This document shows, in pieces, positions 25,148 to 36,675 of a stretch of DNA of 64,000 bases. Within the stretch, counting starts at the first letter, position 1. The number at the start of each line of letters is the position of its first letter. The DNA is from Triplophysa rosa (Eukaryota; Chordata; Actinopteri; Cypriniformes; Nemacheilidae), in the NCBI RefSeq assembly GCF_024868665.1, contig NC_079898.1, positions 10,787,458-10,851,457 of the forward strand, in the 5' to 3' direction. A program made the position numbers and the translations under genes. Below the pieces are notes generated by a model. The model had not been told where the DNA came from and did not search any database. It saw only the letters and a list, made by a program, of their open reading frames with translations.

Positions 25148-28100
25148 GCGTGAGCGCAGCGCATCAACAACTGCCCGAACAAATAACAGAAATTGAGCAA
25201 AAGTATCCAGACTCCGTTTTAATCATCCTCTGAGATTTTAACAAAGCAAATCTCTCCCGTGAACTGCCAAAATACAAACAGCACATTACATGTCCCATCA
25301 GAGACAGGAATATATTGGATCACTGTTACCACTATTAAGGATGATCACTCTTTGCGGCTCTCTGATCACTGTCTAGTTCATCTCATACCAACCTACAGGC
25401 AGAAACTGAAAATAGCTAAACCAGTAATAAGGACTGTAAAAAGATGGACTAATGAAGCAGAGCAGGATTTACAAGCCTGTTTTGACTGCACTGATTGGAG
25501 TGTTTTTGAAGCTGCAGCCACTGATCTGGACGAGCTCACAGAGACTGCGACTTCATATATCAGATTCTGTGAGGATATGTGCATTCCTACCAGGACATTC
25601 TCGTCATTCAATAATGATAAACAATGGTTTACTGGGAAACCCAAACAGCTTCGTCACACCAAAGAGGATGCTTACAAAAGTGGGGATAAAATATTGTACA
25701 ACCATAGGCCAAGAACACACTAACAAAGGAGATCAGAGTGGCTAAAAAAAGACTACTATGAAAAGCTGAATAAACAGTTTTCGGCCAACGACCCGACGTC
25801 AGTATGGACTGGTCTGAAGAACATCACCAAGTACAAGGCACCACCCCCACAGTCTGTGGAGAATCAACAACTGACTAACGATCTGGTTGTGTTTTACTGC
25901 CGATTTGAAAAGACCAGACTCACACCCCACACCCGCTCTGATCTGCACTTCACACATTCACCCACCCACCGTGCAACCACCACTCCTGCCTCCCCCACCA
26001 TTCTACCTGCACTTAAGGTATGTGTAGAGGATGTGAACCGGGTCTTCAAGAAGCTCCAGGCCCAGACGGTGTTTCACATGCCTGTTTAAAAGTCTGCGCT
26101 GACCAACTGGCCCCCATCTTCACACAGATCTTCAACAGATCTCTGGACCTGTGTGAAGTTCCCCACTACTTCAAACGCTCCACTATCATTCTGGTCCCCA
26201 AAAAATCCAAAATCACTGGACTTAACGACTACAGACCTGTCGCTATCACGTCTGTGGTTATGAAGTCGTTTGAGAGACTGGTCCTGGCCTACCTGAAGGA
26301 CATCACTGGACCCTTGCTGGATCCTCTTCAGTTTGCCTACAGAGCAAACAGGTTGATGATGCAGTCAACATGGGGCTGCATTATGTTCTGCAACATCTTG
26401 ATAGACCTGGGAATTACGCAAGGATCTTATTTGTGGACTTCAGTTCGGCCTTTAATACCATCATGCCTGATCTTCTCTCAGACAAACTGACCCAGCTCTC
26501 TCCATGCCCACCCCAATCTGTCAATGGATCACTAACATCCTAACAGACAGGAAGCAACTAGTGAAGCTGGGTAAACTCACTGTCGTGATCTCAGTCTTGT
26601 CGTGACCTTCTTGTCTTGTGTGAGTATTTGTTTTTTGTCAAACTCTTGTGGAACCGTCTTGACGGCTCTCCACGTGTTTAGTGTCTACGTCATTAGCCCC
26701 GTCCCCATGTCTCCCCTTCAGGCTTTCCTCTCAACGGGTTTCCATCACCTCATCACCTACACTCCTGTTGCTCGTCCCTAATTAGCAGTCCCCCCTGGCT
26801 CCTTATGATTATTCACCTGTTGTTCATTCCCCGCTGATTAGGTCCCCTCTATTTAAGCCCTCTTGTTTTCTTGTCTTTTGTCAGACCGTTGCGTGTTATA
26901 TGTCAGCTCTGACTGCCATAGTCTTGTTCTGTTTTGTCTAAGTCTTAGATATCTCCTAGTCTTGCTTTTGTTGTTGTAGTGCTCCAGTGCTTTTGCTCTT
27001 CGCTATTTTTTCCTCTGTGTCCCTCAGTGTTCTCTGGCGTCTCGGACCTCCGTTCTCCTCACCTCCCGGCACCTCCTCACAAGGGATCACCTCTATCATC
27101 CGGATTTTGCCAGCGGGTCGAGACTGCTCCCCGCTGAGCGTCTGGGGTAGTCAAAGTTCCTGTCCGGATTCTTTTACTGATTCTTCCGTGAGTACCGATG
27201 GGTCGAGCTCTCTCCCAACGGGCTCACGAGGTACCTGTGGTCAGCAAGTTTGGTGATCTGTTGTGGGCATTCATATAATAAAGACCTTTTCTCCCGCTAT
27301 TGAGTCTCCTAACCTTTTGTTCCTCTCCGAGTCATGACACTCACATCCAGGACTCTCACAATCAGCACTGGTGCCCCTCAGGGATGCGTGTTCTCCCCAC
27401 TGCTCTTCCCCCTGTATACAAACGATTGCACTGCAAAAGACTCCTCTGTCAAGCTCCTGAAATTTGCAGATGACAATACCATCATCGGCCTCATCCACAA
27501 TGGAGACGAGTTTGCTTACAGACAGGAGGTTGCAGAGCTGGCTGTCTGGTGCAATCACAACAACCTGGAGATCAACATGCAAAAGATGATGGACTTCAGG
27601 AGAACCCCCCTGCAATCCCCCCACTCACCTTCATGAACAACACTGTGGCTGCAGTAGACTCATTCAGGTTCCTGGGCACTACCATCTCTCAGGACCTGAA
27701 GTGGGACACTCACATAGACTCCATCGCTAAAAAAGCCCAGCAGAGATTGTACTTCCTTTGCCAGCTGAAGAAATTCAACATGCCACAGGAGCTGCTCACA
27801 CAGTTCTACTCTGCCATCATCAAGTCTGTCCTGTGCTCATCCATAACATACATTAAGAGACTACAACAGACAGTCAGGACTGCTGAGAGGATTATTGGTG
27901 CCCCCCTGCCCAATCTCCAAGATCTCTACACCTCCAGAGTGAGAAAAAGGGTTAAGAAAATCACTTTGGACCCCACTCACCCAGCTCACTCCCTCTTCGA
28001 ACTATTGCCATCTGGCAGGCGCTACAGTGCACTGACCACCAGAACAACCAGACACAAGAACATTTTTTTCCTGCAGGCTATACTCAGCCTGAACAAAAAG

Positions 28101-28332
28101 CTCTTACTACACACTGTCCATCACATTGCACACCTGCACATTACACATAGCATCTGGAAACTGTACATTGTAAGAAACAATACGATAAACCTTAAACAAT
28201 TATGTGTTGTTTATATTTCATCTCTTTCATCTATGTTTGCATCATTGTGTACACTTTCTTCTGCACTAAGCTCCTGTCGCCAAGTCAAATTCGTTGTGTA
28301 CTTGGTAATAAGCTCCTTCTGATTCTGATTCT
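25148..28332 (+). mobile_element. 5'-truncated, broken LINE (non-LTR retrotransposon)
   Basis: Starts within the C-terminal part of the endonuclease (DFNKANLSRELPKY, LSDHCLVHLIPTYRQKL) and continues into a reverse transcriptase ([34 protein letters not shown], catalytic KFADDNTII with FADD at 27463-27474) and a C-terminal block ending HSLFELLPSGRRYSALTTRT. The 3' end is a short gattct repeat, as in L2/CR1-type LINEs. Several stops and frameshifts are present, so it is dead. A solo LTR splits it at 26581-27339. The clade (L2/Rex-like) is tentative. Confidence 0.85.
26581..27339 (+). mobile_element. Solo LTR inside the LINE
   Basis: A 759-base insertion beginning tgtcgtga and ending tcatgaca, with a 5-base target duplication ctcac (26576-26580 and 27340-27344). 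It contains a TATA-like tatttaag at 26850-26857 and an AATAAA at 27277-27282, so the orientation is plus. There is no internal coding region. Without it and one duplication copy, the LINE reading frame is continuous across the site. The 5-bp duplication and TG...CA ends fit a Gypsy/ERV-type LTR. Confidence 0.85.
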
Positions 28333-28484
28333 AAATGGGGGATGATATCTGTTTTGTCACTGACATTCTTCCAAATACATTCCTTTGTGTTTAGAAAAAC
28401 AAAGACATTTATATAGGTTTGGGACAATCTGAGGGTGAGTAAATGATGACAGAATTTTCATTTTTGAGTGAACTGTCCCTTTAA

Positions 28485-29844
28485 GACTGATGCTGATGTC
28501 TTTGAGTCAGAGGAGCATATGATCACCTCATAAATATAAAAAACAGGCACTGCAAGATTTAAACAACAACAAAAATGGATGCTTTGGTATTGTAATTATG
28601 ATTATGCATTAAAACCGTTTTGCACGTCATAGTCGTTAGGCAGACAAACTGTTTGTGAATGATCATATTGCAGTTTTTGCATTAGTAAATCTTCACATTG
28701 TCTCTTAGCAGCATGAAACGTGTATTTAATCTGGGAATAAAAAGAAAGTTATAAAGGATGAAACGGACTGCATGAAAATCCAGTTATAATACAGTAAATG
28801 GGTTTGACTGATCGAGCGAGCGAGCTGCAACAAACCTCCTCTACGCCGGCCGGTGACTCATCTAAACTTCTGATTGGTCATTACGTCCATGCGCTGTCTA
28901 TGATTGGTTGTGATGCTCAGCGCTGTGATGAACACGGAAAAAAATCTTTGCTGCATTGTGATCGGACGTGAACGCCTATGCAATTACGGACACATTTTGT
29001 TCATCTTCACATTTCATTTGCCTCGTCCATTAATCCCTTATTTTTCAGCGTGAGAAATACAAGGTGTGGCGTGTGAGCGTTTGAACAAGCTGAAATGCGT
29101 GTGTCTCACGGCGAATGCGTGACACTTGAGAGCCCTGATGTCACATACATAACTATACAATTACTGTACATCTCTCCCCACAGACATTTTAAGACATTTT
29201 TGAAAGAAAAAAAAGAACAACCTCGTAAGTAATGCATTATTATAGTCAATACATTGGCTACATCTGAAATAAACAAACATGCAGGAAGGGAACCTATATT
29301 TTCTTATTTTTCTTATATGATTTATAAATACAAGTATACAACAATATGTATGTATACGGTATGCCTGTCCTCCAATATCACACGTTACTTTTTAAACAAC
29401 GCTTGCCTTGCATAACCTACCAAGAACTGTTTAAAAGACTATTCCCAAACTACTCCAATTTATTTTCTGTGATAAGCTCTTATAAACACATTAATATTTT
29501 ATGGTTAGAACGACACTTTATTTATATTTATATAGTAAGGATTTTTCATGCTATATTAATATATAAAATAATATTATTTTCGTTCTTATGCTATGTACTT
29601 AAAGTAAATTACAGTTTTATAAAAAGTTGTTTCATCCTAATTTGCCTCTTTTTTAAATCACGTGGTCAATGCACCGCCATCTATCAAGTGACAGCGCATG
29701 CGCACGGTCCGTGGCGTGTGCGTGCAAAGGTGGAGAGGCGTCTTGTGAAAACGCAGCGATTGGAAGGAATGTTAAATAATTTAGAAATTACTTAATTTAC
29801 TTATATATTTTATAACTATCACATCCATTAATATATTCGTTATA
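28485..29844. other. Upstream region of ttc31
   Basis: No coding exon was supported. The last 200 bases look like a promoter, with a palindromic NRF-1-type site and an E-box. The rest is AT-rich. Confidence 0.45.
29659..29703 (+). promoter_or_regulatory. ttc31: Putative ttc31 promoter sites: E-box and NRF-1 palindrome
   Basis: cacgtg at 29659-29664 is an E-box; gcgcatgcgc at 29694-29703 is the core of the NRF-1 consensus. They lie 140-190 bases upstream of the ttc31 start codon. NRF-1 sites are typical of TATA-less housekeeping promoters. Function is inferred from the motif and its place. Confidence 0.45.
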
Positions 29845-32800
29845 ATGTCTAGGAAAAACAAATTTGGACCCGGTAAGTATCGCATGCTCACTGATACTAC
29901 AACATTCATCTCGTTTCGTGACGACTTTTAAAACTTTAACCAACTGAGCACATGTAGCTTCAAACGTAGTGCTACACACTTGTTGTTTAACAGTTTATGC
30001 TTTTTATACATGTACAGTTGTACATTGAAGCTCTGAACTAATCGCCATTTTTAGTGATCCATGTTGTTTTTATATATATTTATATATCTTTGGTTTGTCC
30101 TTACGAACTTTACCTGTAACGTTATATTTAAGAGGGTAACAAGTTACGTAGTACGATCACGTGCTCTATTGGTCAACCACACTGTTCTTTTTTTCTTTCG
30201 CTCGTGTAAGGCCTATTGAAACTTTTAAAAGCACTTTTCTCTGTTTACTCTCATAGAATACTTCCGCATGCGTGATGATGCGTGTCTGATGCGCACTCAC
30301 GTAAGTTTGCTTTTGTCCATGAGTCATTATATTCTCATCATCCGCCATTATAAGATACTATTTTGTTTTTATTCTTTGGCGCTAAATTCTAACCCATATC
30401 TATTGTGTGGCCGGTATGCTCTGTTTTTAGGAGGCTATGGTAGATTTTATCACCAATAGACCTCCACGCCCCAGCATCTTAGATGCTCTAAGTCTTGGTT
30501 ATCAATTTGGTAAGACATTTCCTTCACTTCCTCACACATGTACTGCTCTTATATTTTTACATATGCCCAGTAAAGATTACATTTCTTACAACTTTACAAT
30601 ACAAATTAACACTACAAATGTAGATTTCCATTTGACATTCAAAATCATTATACTGCTGCAAATTCTGCTTTTTCTAGAGGTTCGTAGTTAAAGGGATAGA
30701 TCATTTACTTACCCCTCAGGTTGTTCCAAACCTGTATAAATGTATTTGTTCTGCTGAACACAGAAAGATATTTTTAAGAATGTCAGTAAACAAACTAGGG
30801 CTGAAACGATTCCTCGAGTAACTCAAGTTATTCGAATACAAAAAATCATCGAGGCAATTTGTGTTGCCTCGAAGCCTCGTTTAATCCATTTACCTACAGT
30901 ACACACGGAGCGCTGCGTTTCCCCACGGACCGTTATCACTGACGCACAGCCCGCTAAACTTTGTTACAGGGCTCAAGTCTCACGCATTCACCGTGAGACA
31001 CACGCATGTTAGTCTGTTCACACGCATGTCTCATGCTGATAAATAAGTGATAGCTTATTGAAATGGTGAACTGCTATTTTACTTGATTTTAGTCTATTTT
31101 GCGAGTGAAACTTGTTTTCCGGCTGCATTGAGTCCATCAAACTACATGCGGACTTGTGGATGCCGAATCCTGTTATTTACACATACCATTTGTCAGTTCT
31201 GCGTGTCTGAGTGAATGAAGTGCACAGTTTAACGTGCTACACGTGTGATGCTCATGAATTTGTCTGCGTCTGCGCTGAATGAGGACATGAACTTCACCTC
31301 CAGAGTTGCGCTGAGAGTTTACTTCAGAACATTTTACTGAGTGAAGCTAACGCCCTAAAGAATAAGCGTCTTCCGACGACCTGACAAAATAAAAGTCAGA
31401 TTAACTCGGTATTTTTATGTGGACAAATTTATTACTATTTAATATTAAAAAAAGAAACTAAAACTAATTTAGATAAACTAAATGCATCATGCATAAGCTG
31501 AAGTTAGTTGTTTACCTTTGAAATTATTCTTTCTATTTTTATTAATGTTTCATATATTTATACATTTGTATTAGGCCAATATTGCATTTTGAATGTAATA
31601 TGGCAATGGAATGTAGTAAATGGGTTTAGTTTTCACAGATATGAATGTATGCAATTTCAGCTATAAATATGTAAATTTTTCTAAAAAGGAAACAAATTAG
31701 TTGTTCATTTTAAGAGACCTGTCTTATTTTCTCTTGTATATTAGTATTGCTCTTTAATAAAGAAAACGTACTTATTATCCGAATACCCGATTAATCGACA
31801 GAAAATCAATAGAATACTCGATTACTAAAATAAGCGATAGCTGCAGCCCTAAAACAAACAGATCTCCTCCCCCATTTACTGCCATAGTGTGAAATAAATG
31901 CTATGGCAGTAAATTGGGGTTTGATTACTGACATTCTTTCAAATATCTTTCTTTGTGTTTAGCAGAACAAAAATGTATACAGGTCTGGAACAACCTGAGG
32001 GTGAATAAATGTTAACAGAATTTTCATTTTTGGTTGAACTACCCCTTTAAAGATCAGATGACAGTGCCGTATACATTTGATAAAAAAATCTGGGTTGTTG
32101 TCGTCCTCATTTTCAAACATCGTCTTGAATATGAGATGATCAAATCTTACTAGGTATTGTTGAAAGTCACCGATAGTCTATTATAATGTCAAATGTACAT
32201 GAGTCACAGAAAGCATAATTTATGAGAGTCTTTTCTTGGAAAATAAATTTAGTGGTTTGCACAAATGGTCCCATTGTAATTTTAATGGTAAAATAAGGTC
32301 TTTATACTCATATAATAATACTTCGGTTCATTAAATTCCATTTAATAAACATTAAGATTTGTGTTTCTAGCGCCGTATGAGCTGTCATCGGATGATGATG
32401 ATGATGATGATGATTATGATTATGATCAATATGGCATCCCTGAAAACAACAGTTACTGTGGCTTTTCCCGCAACTTCCTTGAACGAGGCCTGCCAAAACC
32501 ATCTAGATGCATAACTCCTGAGGTCTGCTTTAAACACTTGTTGTTCACTCAACAACAATTCCTTGTGGTATTACTTGATAACCATAGTTTGTGCATTTTT
32601 TTCAGGAAGCAGCAAAAACCGCCAAAGAACTTGTGGATGAGGAAGAGAAGCTTAAAAGAAAAGCAGAGAAGAAAAAACAGAAAAAAATGGTGAGGGCATG
32701 CACAAAAATAATGTTTGATCTGTTTTGGATAAGCTTATATTTTTTAAGTAATATCTTTCTGAAATATTGCAGAGACAGAGGGAAAGACGGCGTCTGGAAA

Positions 32801-35648
32801 AATTAGAGAAGGAAAATGAAAATGAAGGAAAAAATAAGCAGGTGAAATGTGTTGTTTGTATCTACAGCAAATATCGGCCAAAATGAGGCTGTTGATATGC
32901 AAGAATACACAGACTTCATTTTATCTGTATATGCAGACTGTAGTCTAAATATATTTTGTCTTTCTTTGTTTAAGGTACAGGTTGACACTGGATCAAAACA
33001 AACTAAACTTACAGATGAAGATAAAAATATAATTAAAAACAATAATTATTCATCTGTACCTCCTGACCCTCACCATACCACAACACCTATGCAGAGTAGT
33101 GGTGATGACGATGACGATGATGAGTCAACGGTTGATCCAGAGGTTGTCTTGTTGTTAAATCTCTAGACTTGTTACTCAATGTTCCTTCCTTGTTTTTTTG
33201 TACAAGTAATTTGCTTATACAATGCTGATGTTGATGACGCTTTTTTGTCTGTTTTAGGAGCTTGACATGAGTAGCTGCTTTGTATCAAATGCAGCAGCCA
33301 TTGCCAAGCGTAAACTGGAACAAAAACCCAAACCTGAAAAGAGAGCCGGTCCACCAAACTCCAACAAACGGCATGGGTCAGACCAGAAGAGTGAAAGAAC
33401 TATGAACCCACAAAACCAGGTTGGAACAGAGAACGTTTGGTAACGTTTATTTTTTCTTGACTTGTTTTACATTAGCTTATAATTGCATTCTGTGTTCTTG
33501 CAGACTGATAACAAAAAGGAGGCGGAGTCAGATGATACAGCAGATGCAAATGATTTCATTACAAAAAGCGTGGAGTTTGCAGGTTTGTTATTAGGGATGC
33601 ACCGAATCGGCTTCGGCCAAGAATTTTCGTTTCGATGCATCCTTATTTGTTATTAGTCTCTGGAGGTTTTGTCTTGTAATGGTTTGTCAGGCTGTTTAGT
33701 TGATTCATTTATGTTCATAATTCCTCTTTTTTTAGTTATTGGTAACCAGTATGCTGCTTCAGGAAACTTGCAGATGGCTGTGAAATATTTTACAGATGCT
33801 ATAAAACACAACCCTAAAGAGTATAAGTAAGAGTCTTTTTCAGCAATTACAGTTACAGGCACACTTTTTGAAGTGATAAATCCGGCAGAGCGAGTATGTA
33901 AATGTTACATTTCTGTCGTAGGTTATTTGGGAATCGCTCTTTCTGCTATGAAAAGTTGCTGCAGTATGAGAAAGCTTTAACAGATGCTGAAATTACTCTT
34001 TCGATGAATCCCAAATGGATTAAAGGACTTTACAGAAAAGGCAAAGCACTGGTTGGCCTAAAGGTATCATTATCATATTATTGTCTGCCAGTTTTATCAG
34101 TAATTCTTTAACAAAATATTTCATGTTAATACGCAATCATGTTTTTTAATCTGTCAGAGATATTATGATGCCAGACTTACATATAGTGAAATATTAAAAC
34201 TGGACCACTCGTGCAAGGATGCAGCTGAGGAGCTGATGACGGTGCAGATCATGCAGCTTATGGTGAGTGGATGTAACTACTAACTAGTGTACCACCTTCT
34301 GTATTCATTTGGTTAGCAGCTGTGTCTCAGTTTTATGTTGTCCATCAATGATAAAATGTTTTTTATCAGGAAATGGGATTCACTAAAGAGCAGAGTTCCA
34401 ATGCCCTCATTATTAATGGAACTGTGGAAAAGGCCATAGAAAGTCTGTCTGGCCTATCTGGTATGGTATTTATTTATTCATTCTTTTTTAGATTCTTGTT
34501 TTTAAATGTGGTACTGTATTTAAATGGAGTGTTCGTCTGCTTCGTGTGAAATAATGAGCAATTTTAAGTTTTGCAAGTTTGTGCATGGATAAGTTTATTT
34601 AGTTCAATGAGTGAATGGGACAGTTGTCAGTCAGAGTAAATCATTGAGATTCTTGATAATTCTTGTATTTTCTGTCCAGGTGTCATTCCTGGCCCTTTGC
34701 CTAGAGAAAGTGAATTTATGCCTGTACAGAGAAACCCACGAGCTCAAGCTAAAGTCCCACTTGGACCTCTTCCCCAAAATCAGCCTAGACTCAATACACC
34801 CGTCCCTGCCGCACCTAATTATCCACCGTAAGACACACCAGCGCATATGCAGGCAATTATCATATATGATCTTACCTCAAAACTGTATGAATTCTGAGAT
34901 GTGACTTTTTTAAATAGAGAACTGTTCCCTGTCTGGGTCGGTGATCTTGTGCCTTCTGTGACAGGAGAAAGGCTTTATCAGTTATTTAGACCGTAAGTGA
35001 ACTCCTTTGTTTGGCACATGGTAAATATCTTAACCCAATAAATAATTCTCCAATGGTAGAGTTCATTTAAGCATATATTCGATATGTTTTAACAGTGCCG
35101 GGCCAGTCCAAAGTGTGCGAGTGTTGCCTGCCAGTCGCTGTGCATTTGTTAACTATATCAGAAAGGAGGACTGTGAGAAAGCAATCCAGAATTTACATGT
35201 AAGTGTGTGTTTGTTTGTTTTTGTGTCAAGTTGAATGTTCGGTGTGTGAATGACAATTTAGCTTCTAATGTACACCTATTCCTTTTCTGGGGATTACAGG
35301 GTTATCCAATTGATGGAACCATTCTAGTGGTGCGTTATCCAGATAGGATTCATACACGTCTTGGAGTGTCTAGAGATGCATCTACAGAGCCCTGGTTAGT
35401 AAACTATGGGTTATAGTTTAAACTTGAATGTAGCAGTGAAAAGCTATACAGCAACATTATAATGATGATGTAGTGTATTTATGTTGTTAGTAATTTAAGA
35501 TTTTTTAATTTTCTTTCATGTCAGCAAACAATCTGATGAATGTTTTTTTTGGAGGACAACTGGCTGCATTAAGAATGAACGCTGCACCTATCGGCATATA
35601 CCAGAAAACAAGGGCATTGATCAACATAAAGGAAGATCTCATCAATAG
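29845..35648 (+). CDS. ttc31: TTC31-like protein with TPR, UBA, RRM and CCCH finger
   Basis: Eighteen exons (29845-29872, 30257-30300, 30431-30509, 32371-32522, 32606-32689, 32773-32841, 32975-33142, 33258-33419, 33504-33582, 33736-33826, 33922-34063, 34158-34262, 34370-34460, 34680-34827, 34918-34992, 35096-35198, 35300-35394, 35525-35648) keep phase and give 612 residues. Order: a run of eight Asp (exon 4); a charged coiled segment (EEEKLKRKAEKKKQKK); a second acidic run; TPR units with LFGNRSFCYEKL and NPKWIKGLYRKGKALVGLK, which match TTC31; a UBA-like helix bundle (EMGFTKEQSSNALIINGTVE); a Pro-rich linker; an RRM (LFPVWVGDLVPSV, RCAFVNYIRKEDCEKAI); and a CCCH zinc finger, ECFFWRTTGCIKNERCTYRH, with C-X7-C-X5-C-X3-H spacing. 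Human TTC31 as I know it ends after the TPRs. The RRM and CCCH finger point to RNA binding; the exact role is unknown. Some donors are weak (gtctgc, gttgtc, gttgga). Confidence 0.9.
30692..32046. mobile_element. TTAA-family element carrying a nested hAT element
   Basis: Left end agggatagatcatt after TTAA (30688-30691); right end ttgaactacccct before TTAA (32047-32050). Without the nested 1,056-base hAT insertion and one copy of its duplication it would be about 290 bases, the normal family size. It lies in the ttc31 intron between exons 3 and 4. Confidence 0.8.
30796..31851. mobile_element. Non-autonomous hAT element (1,056 bp) with 8-bp duplication
   Basis: Begins tagggctgaaacgattcctc and ends gctgcagcccta. 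Exact 8-base target duplications aaacaaac are at 30788-30795 and 31852-31859. The interior has no transposase frame. Terminal sequence and duplication length fit the hAT superfamily. Confidence 0.88.
33592..33645. mobile_element. 54-bp hAT relic with perfect 8-bp duplication
   Basis: Begins tagggatgcaccga and ends tgcatcctta, flanked by tttgttat at 33584-33591 and 33646-33653. Only the terminal parts of a known-looking fish element remain. It lies in the short ttc31 intron after exon 9, beginning just beyond the splice donor, so the duplication overlaps the donor region. Confidence 0.75.
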
Positions 35649-36675
35649 AGGGATTTTGAAGTAAAAAAAAGATTAACATATTGGATAAGTCAAATTTAGA
35701 ACCAAGTGCGAGGCAGATTATCTGTTTTTTTATTTAGCCTTATGATCAGTTCAAAAACCAGGGAAGACATTTTTGAGTTTGCTAAACAGTTTGGTAAATC
35801 AGTATGATGGATGTGATTATTGTCCCACAGAGTCCTGTACATTCCCTAAAACTGAAGAGAAGGTTTTCAATATTCTTGCAAGTCTCATCTGAAGCTTTAA
35901 GCTTCATTTAAGGCTTCATTTTAGTTAATAGTAGAGTTATTGAAGAATTACTGCCCATATTTTATTATTGATAATGGAAAGAAATTGCTAAGCACTGCGG
36001 TGGTTGCGTTATTGCCTGAGGGTTAAAACTAAAAGTATTGTTAAGAGGTATTATTTAGGCCTTACAAAGGAATTGCAATGTGTATATGCAGGTCTTAACT
36101 AGGATTGTTAGAAACAATGGGTTCCATACAAAGCATTCAAAACCCCTGATGCATTTGTGATAAATGTTATCTGCCATGGACAATGTTGTACTATCATACT
36201 AAGTGGATATGTTGTAAGAGATATCAGTACAAAATGACCAACACATTTGCTTATTAAACTGTTTTAAAAACTTTTTTGTTCAACTTTGCATTTTATTTCA
36301 TGATAAATCCATGGTGGCTATTCCCATTTATTGAAACCTAGTAATCTGAGAACGTGCAGAGAGTCACCTTAGTATAAATATATTTATCTGCCCTTCCTCC
36401 TCTGATATGCACCTCCCACCAAGAGAGAAACGCAAAACCAATCGTCAGCACCATGATACTGTCGAGTACGTTTATTGGCTGAGAAAGCAGAGGCTGTGTG
36501 TGTATGTATGTGTGTCCTGTATTAAAGCAGGCTGCTCTGCAGCATTTCTGAACTGGTGCAGTGCCGGTTCATCTCCACTAATGGTGTGCAGAACAAGGGG
36601 GACTTAAAGAGAACAACTTAAACCAACAAATCAACATTAACATAATTTAAAAACTAAACAAAAAAATCCTGCATC
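35649..36675. other. ttc31 3' UTR and upstream region of the filament gene
   Basis: Non-coding. The left part is the probable ttc31 3' UTR. About 300 bases before the filament gene start there is a possible TATA-like tataaatatat at 36374-36384. The tract gtgtgtgtatgtatgtgtgt near 36497 is simple sequence. Confidence 0.4.

Larger units (their letters stand above)
25097..28480. mobile_element. TTAA-family element interrupted by a LINE
   Basis: Sequence typical of the agggatagttcac family occurs on both sides of a LINE: its middle (ccccattgattcccatagta...ccctactatg) at about 25097-25147, and its right half at about 28333-28480, ending gtgaactgtccct before TTAA at 28481-28484. The left end has decayed. 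The LINE therefore inserted into an older copy of this repeat. Confidence 0.65.

Noticed and set aside
29346..29795. A 149-codon frame upstream of ttc31
   Set aside because: Its AT-driven composition (many Ile, Leu, Phe, Tyr), lack of a known motif and overlap with the promoter-like NRF-1/E-box sites make a gene unlikely.
32391..32414. GAT trinucleotide run as a microsatellite
   Set aside because: It is in frame inside ttc31 exon 4 and encodes the eight-Asp run, so it is described there as coding.
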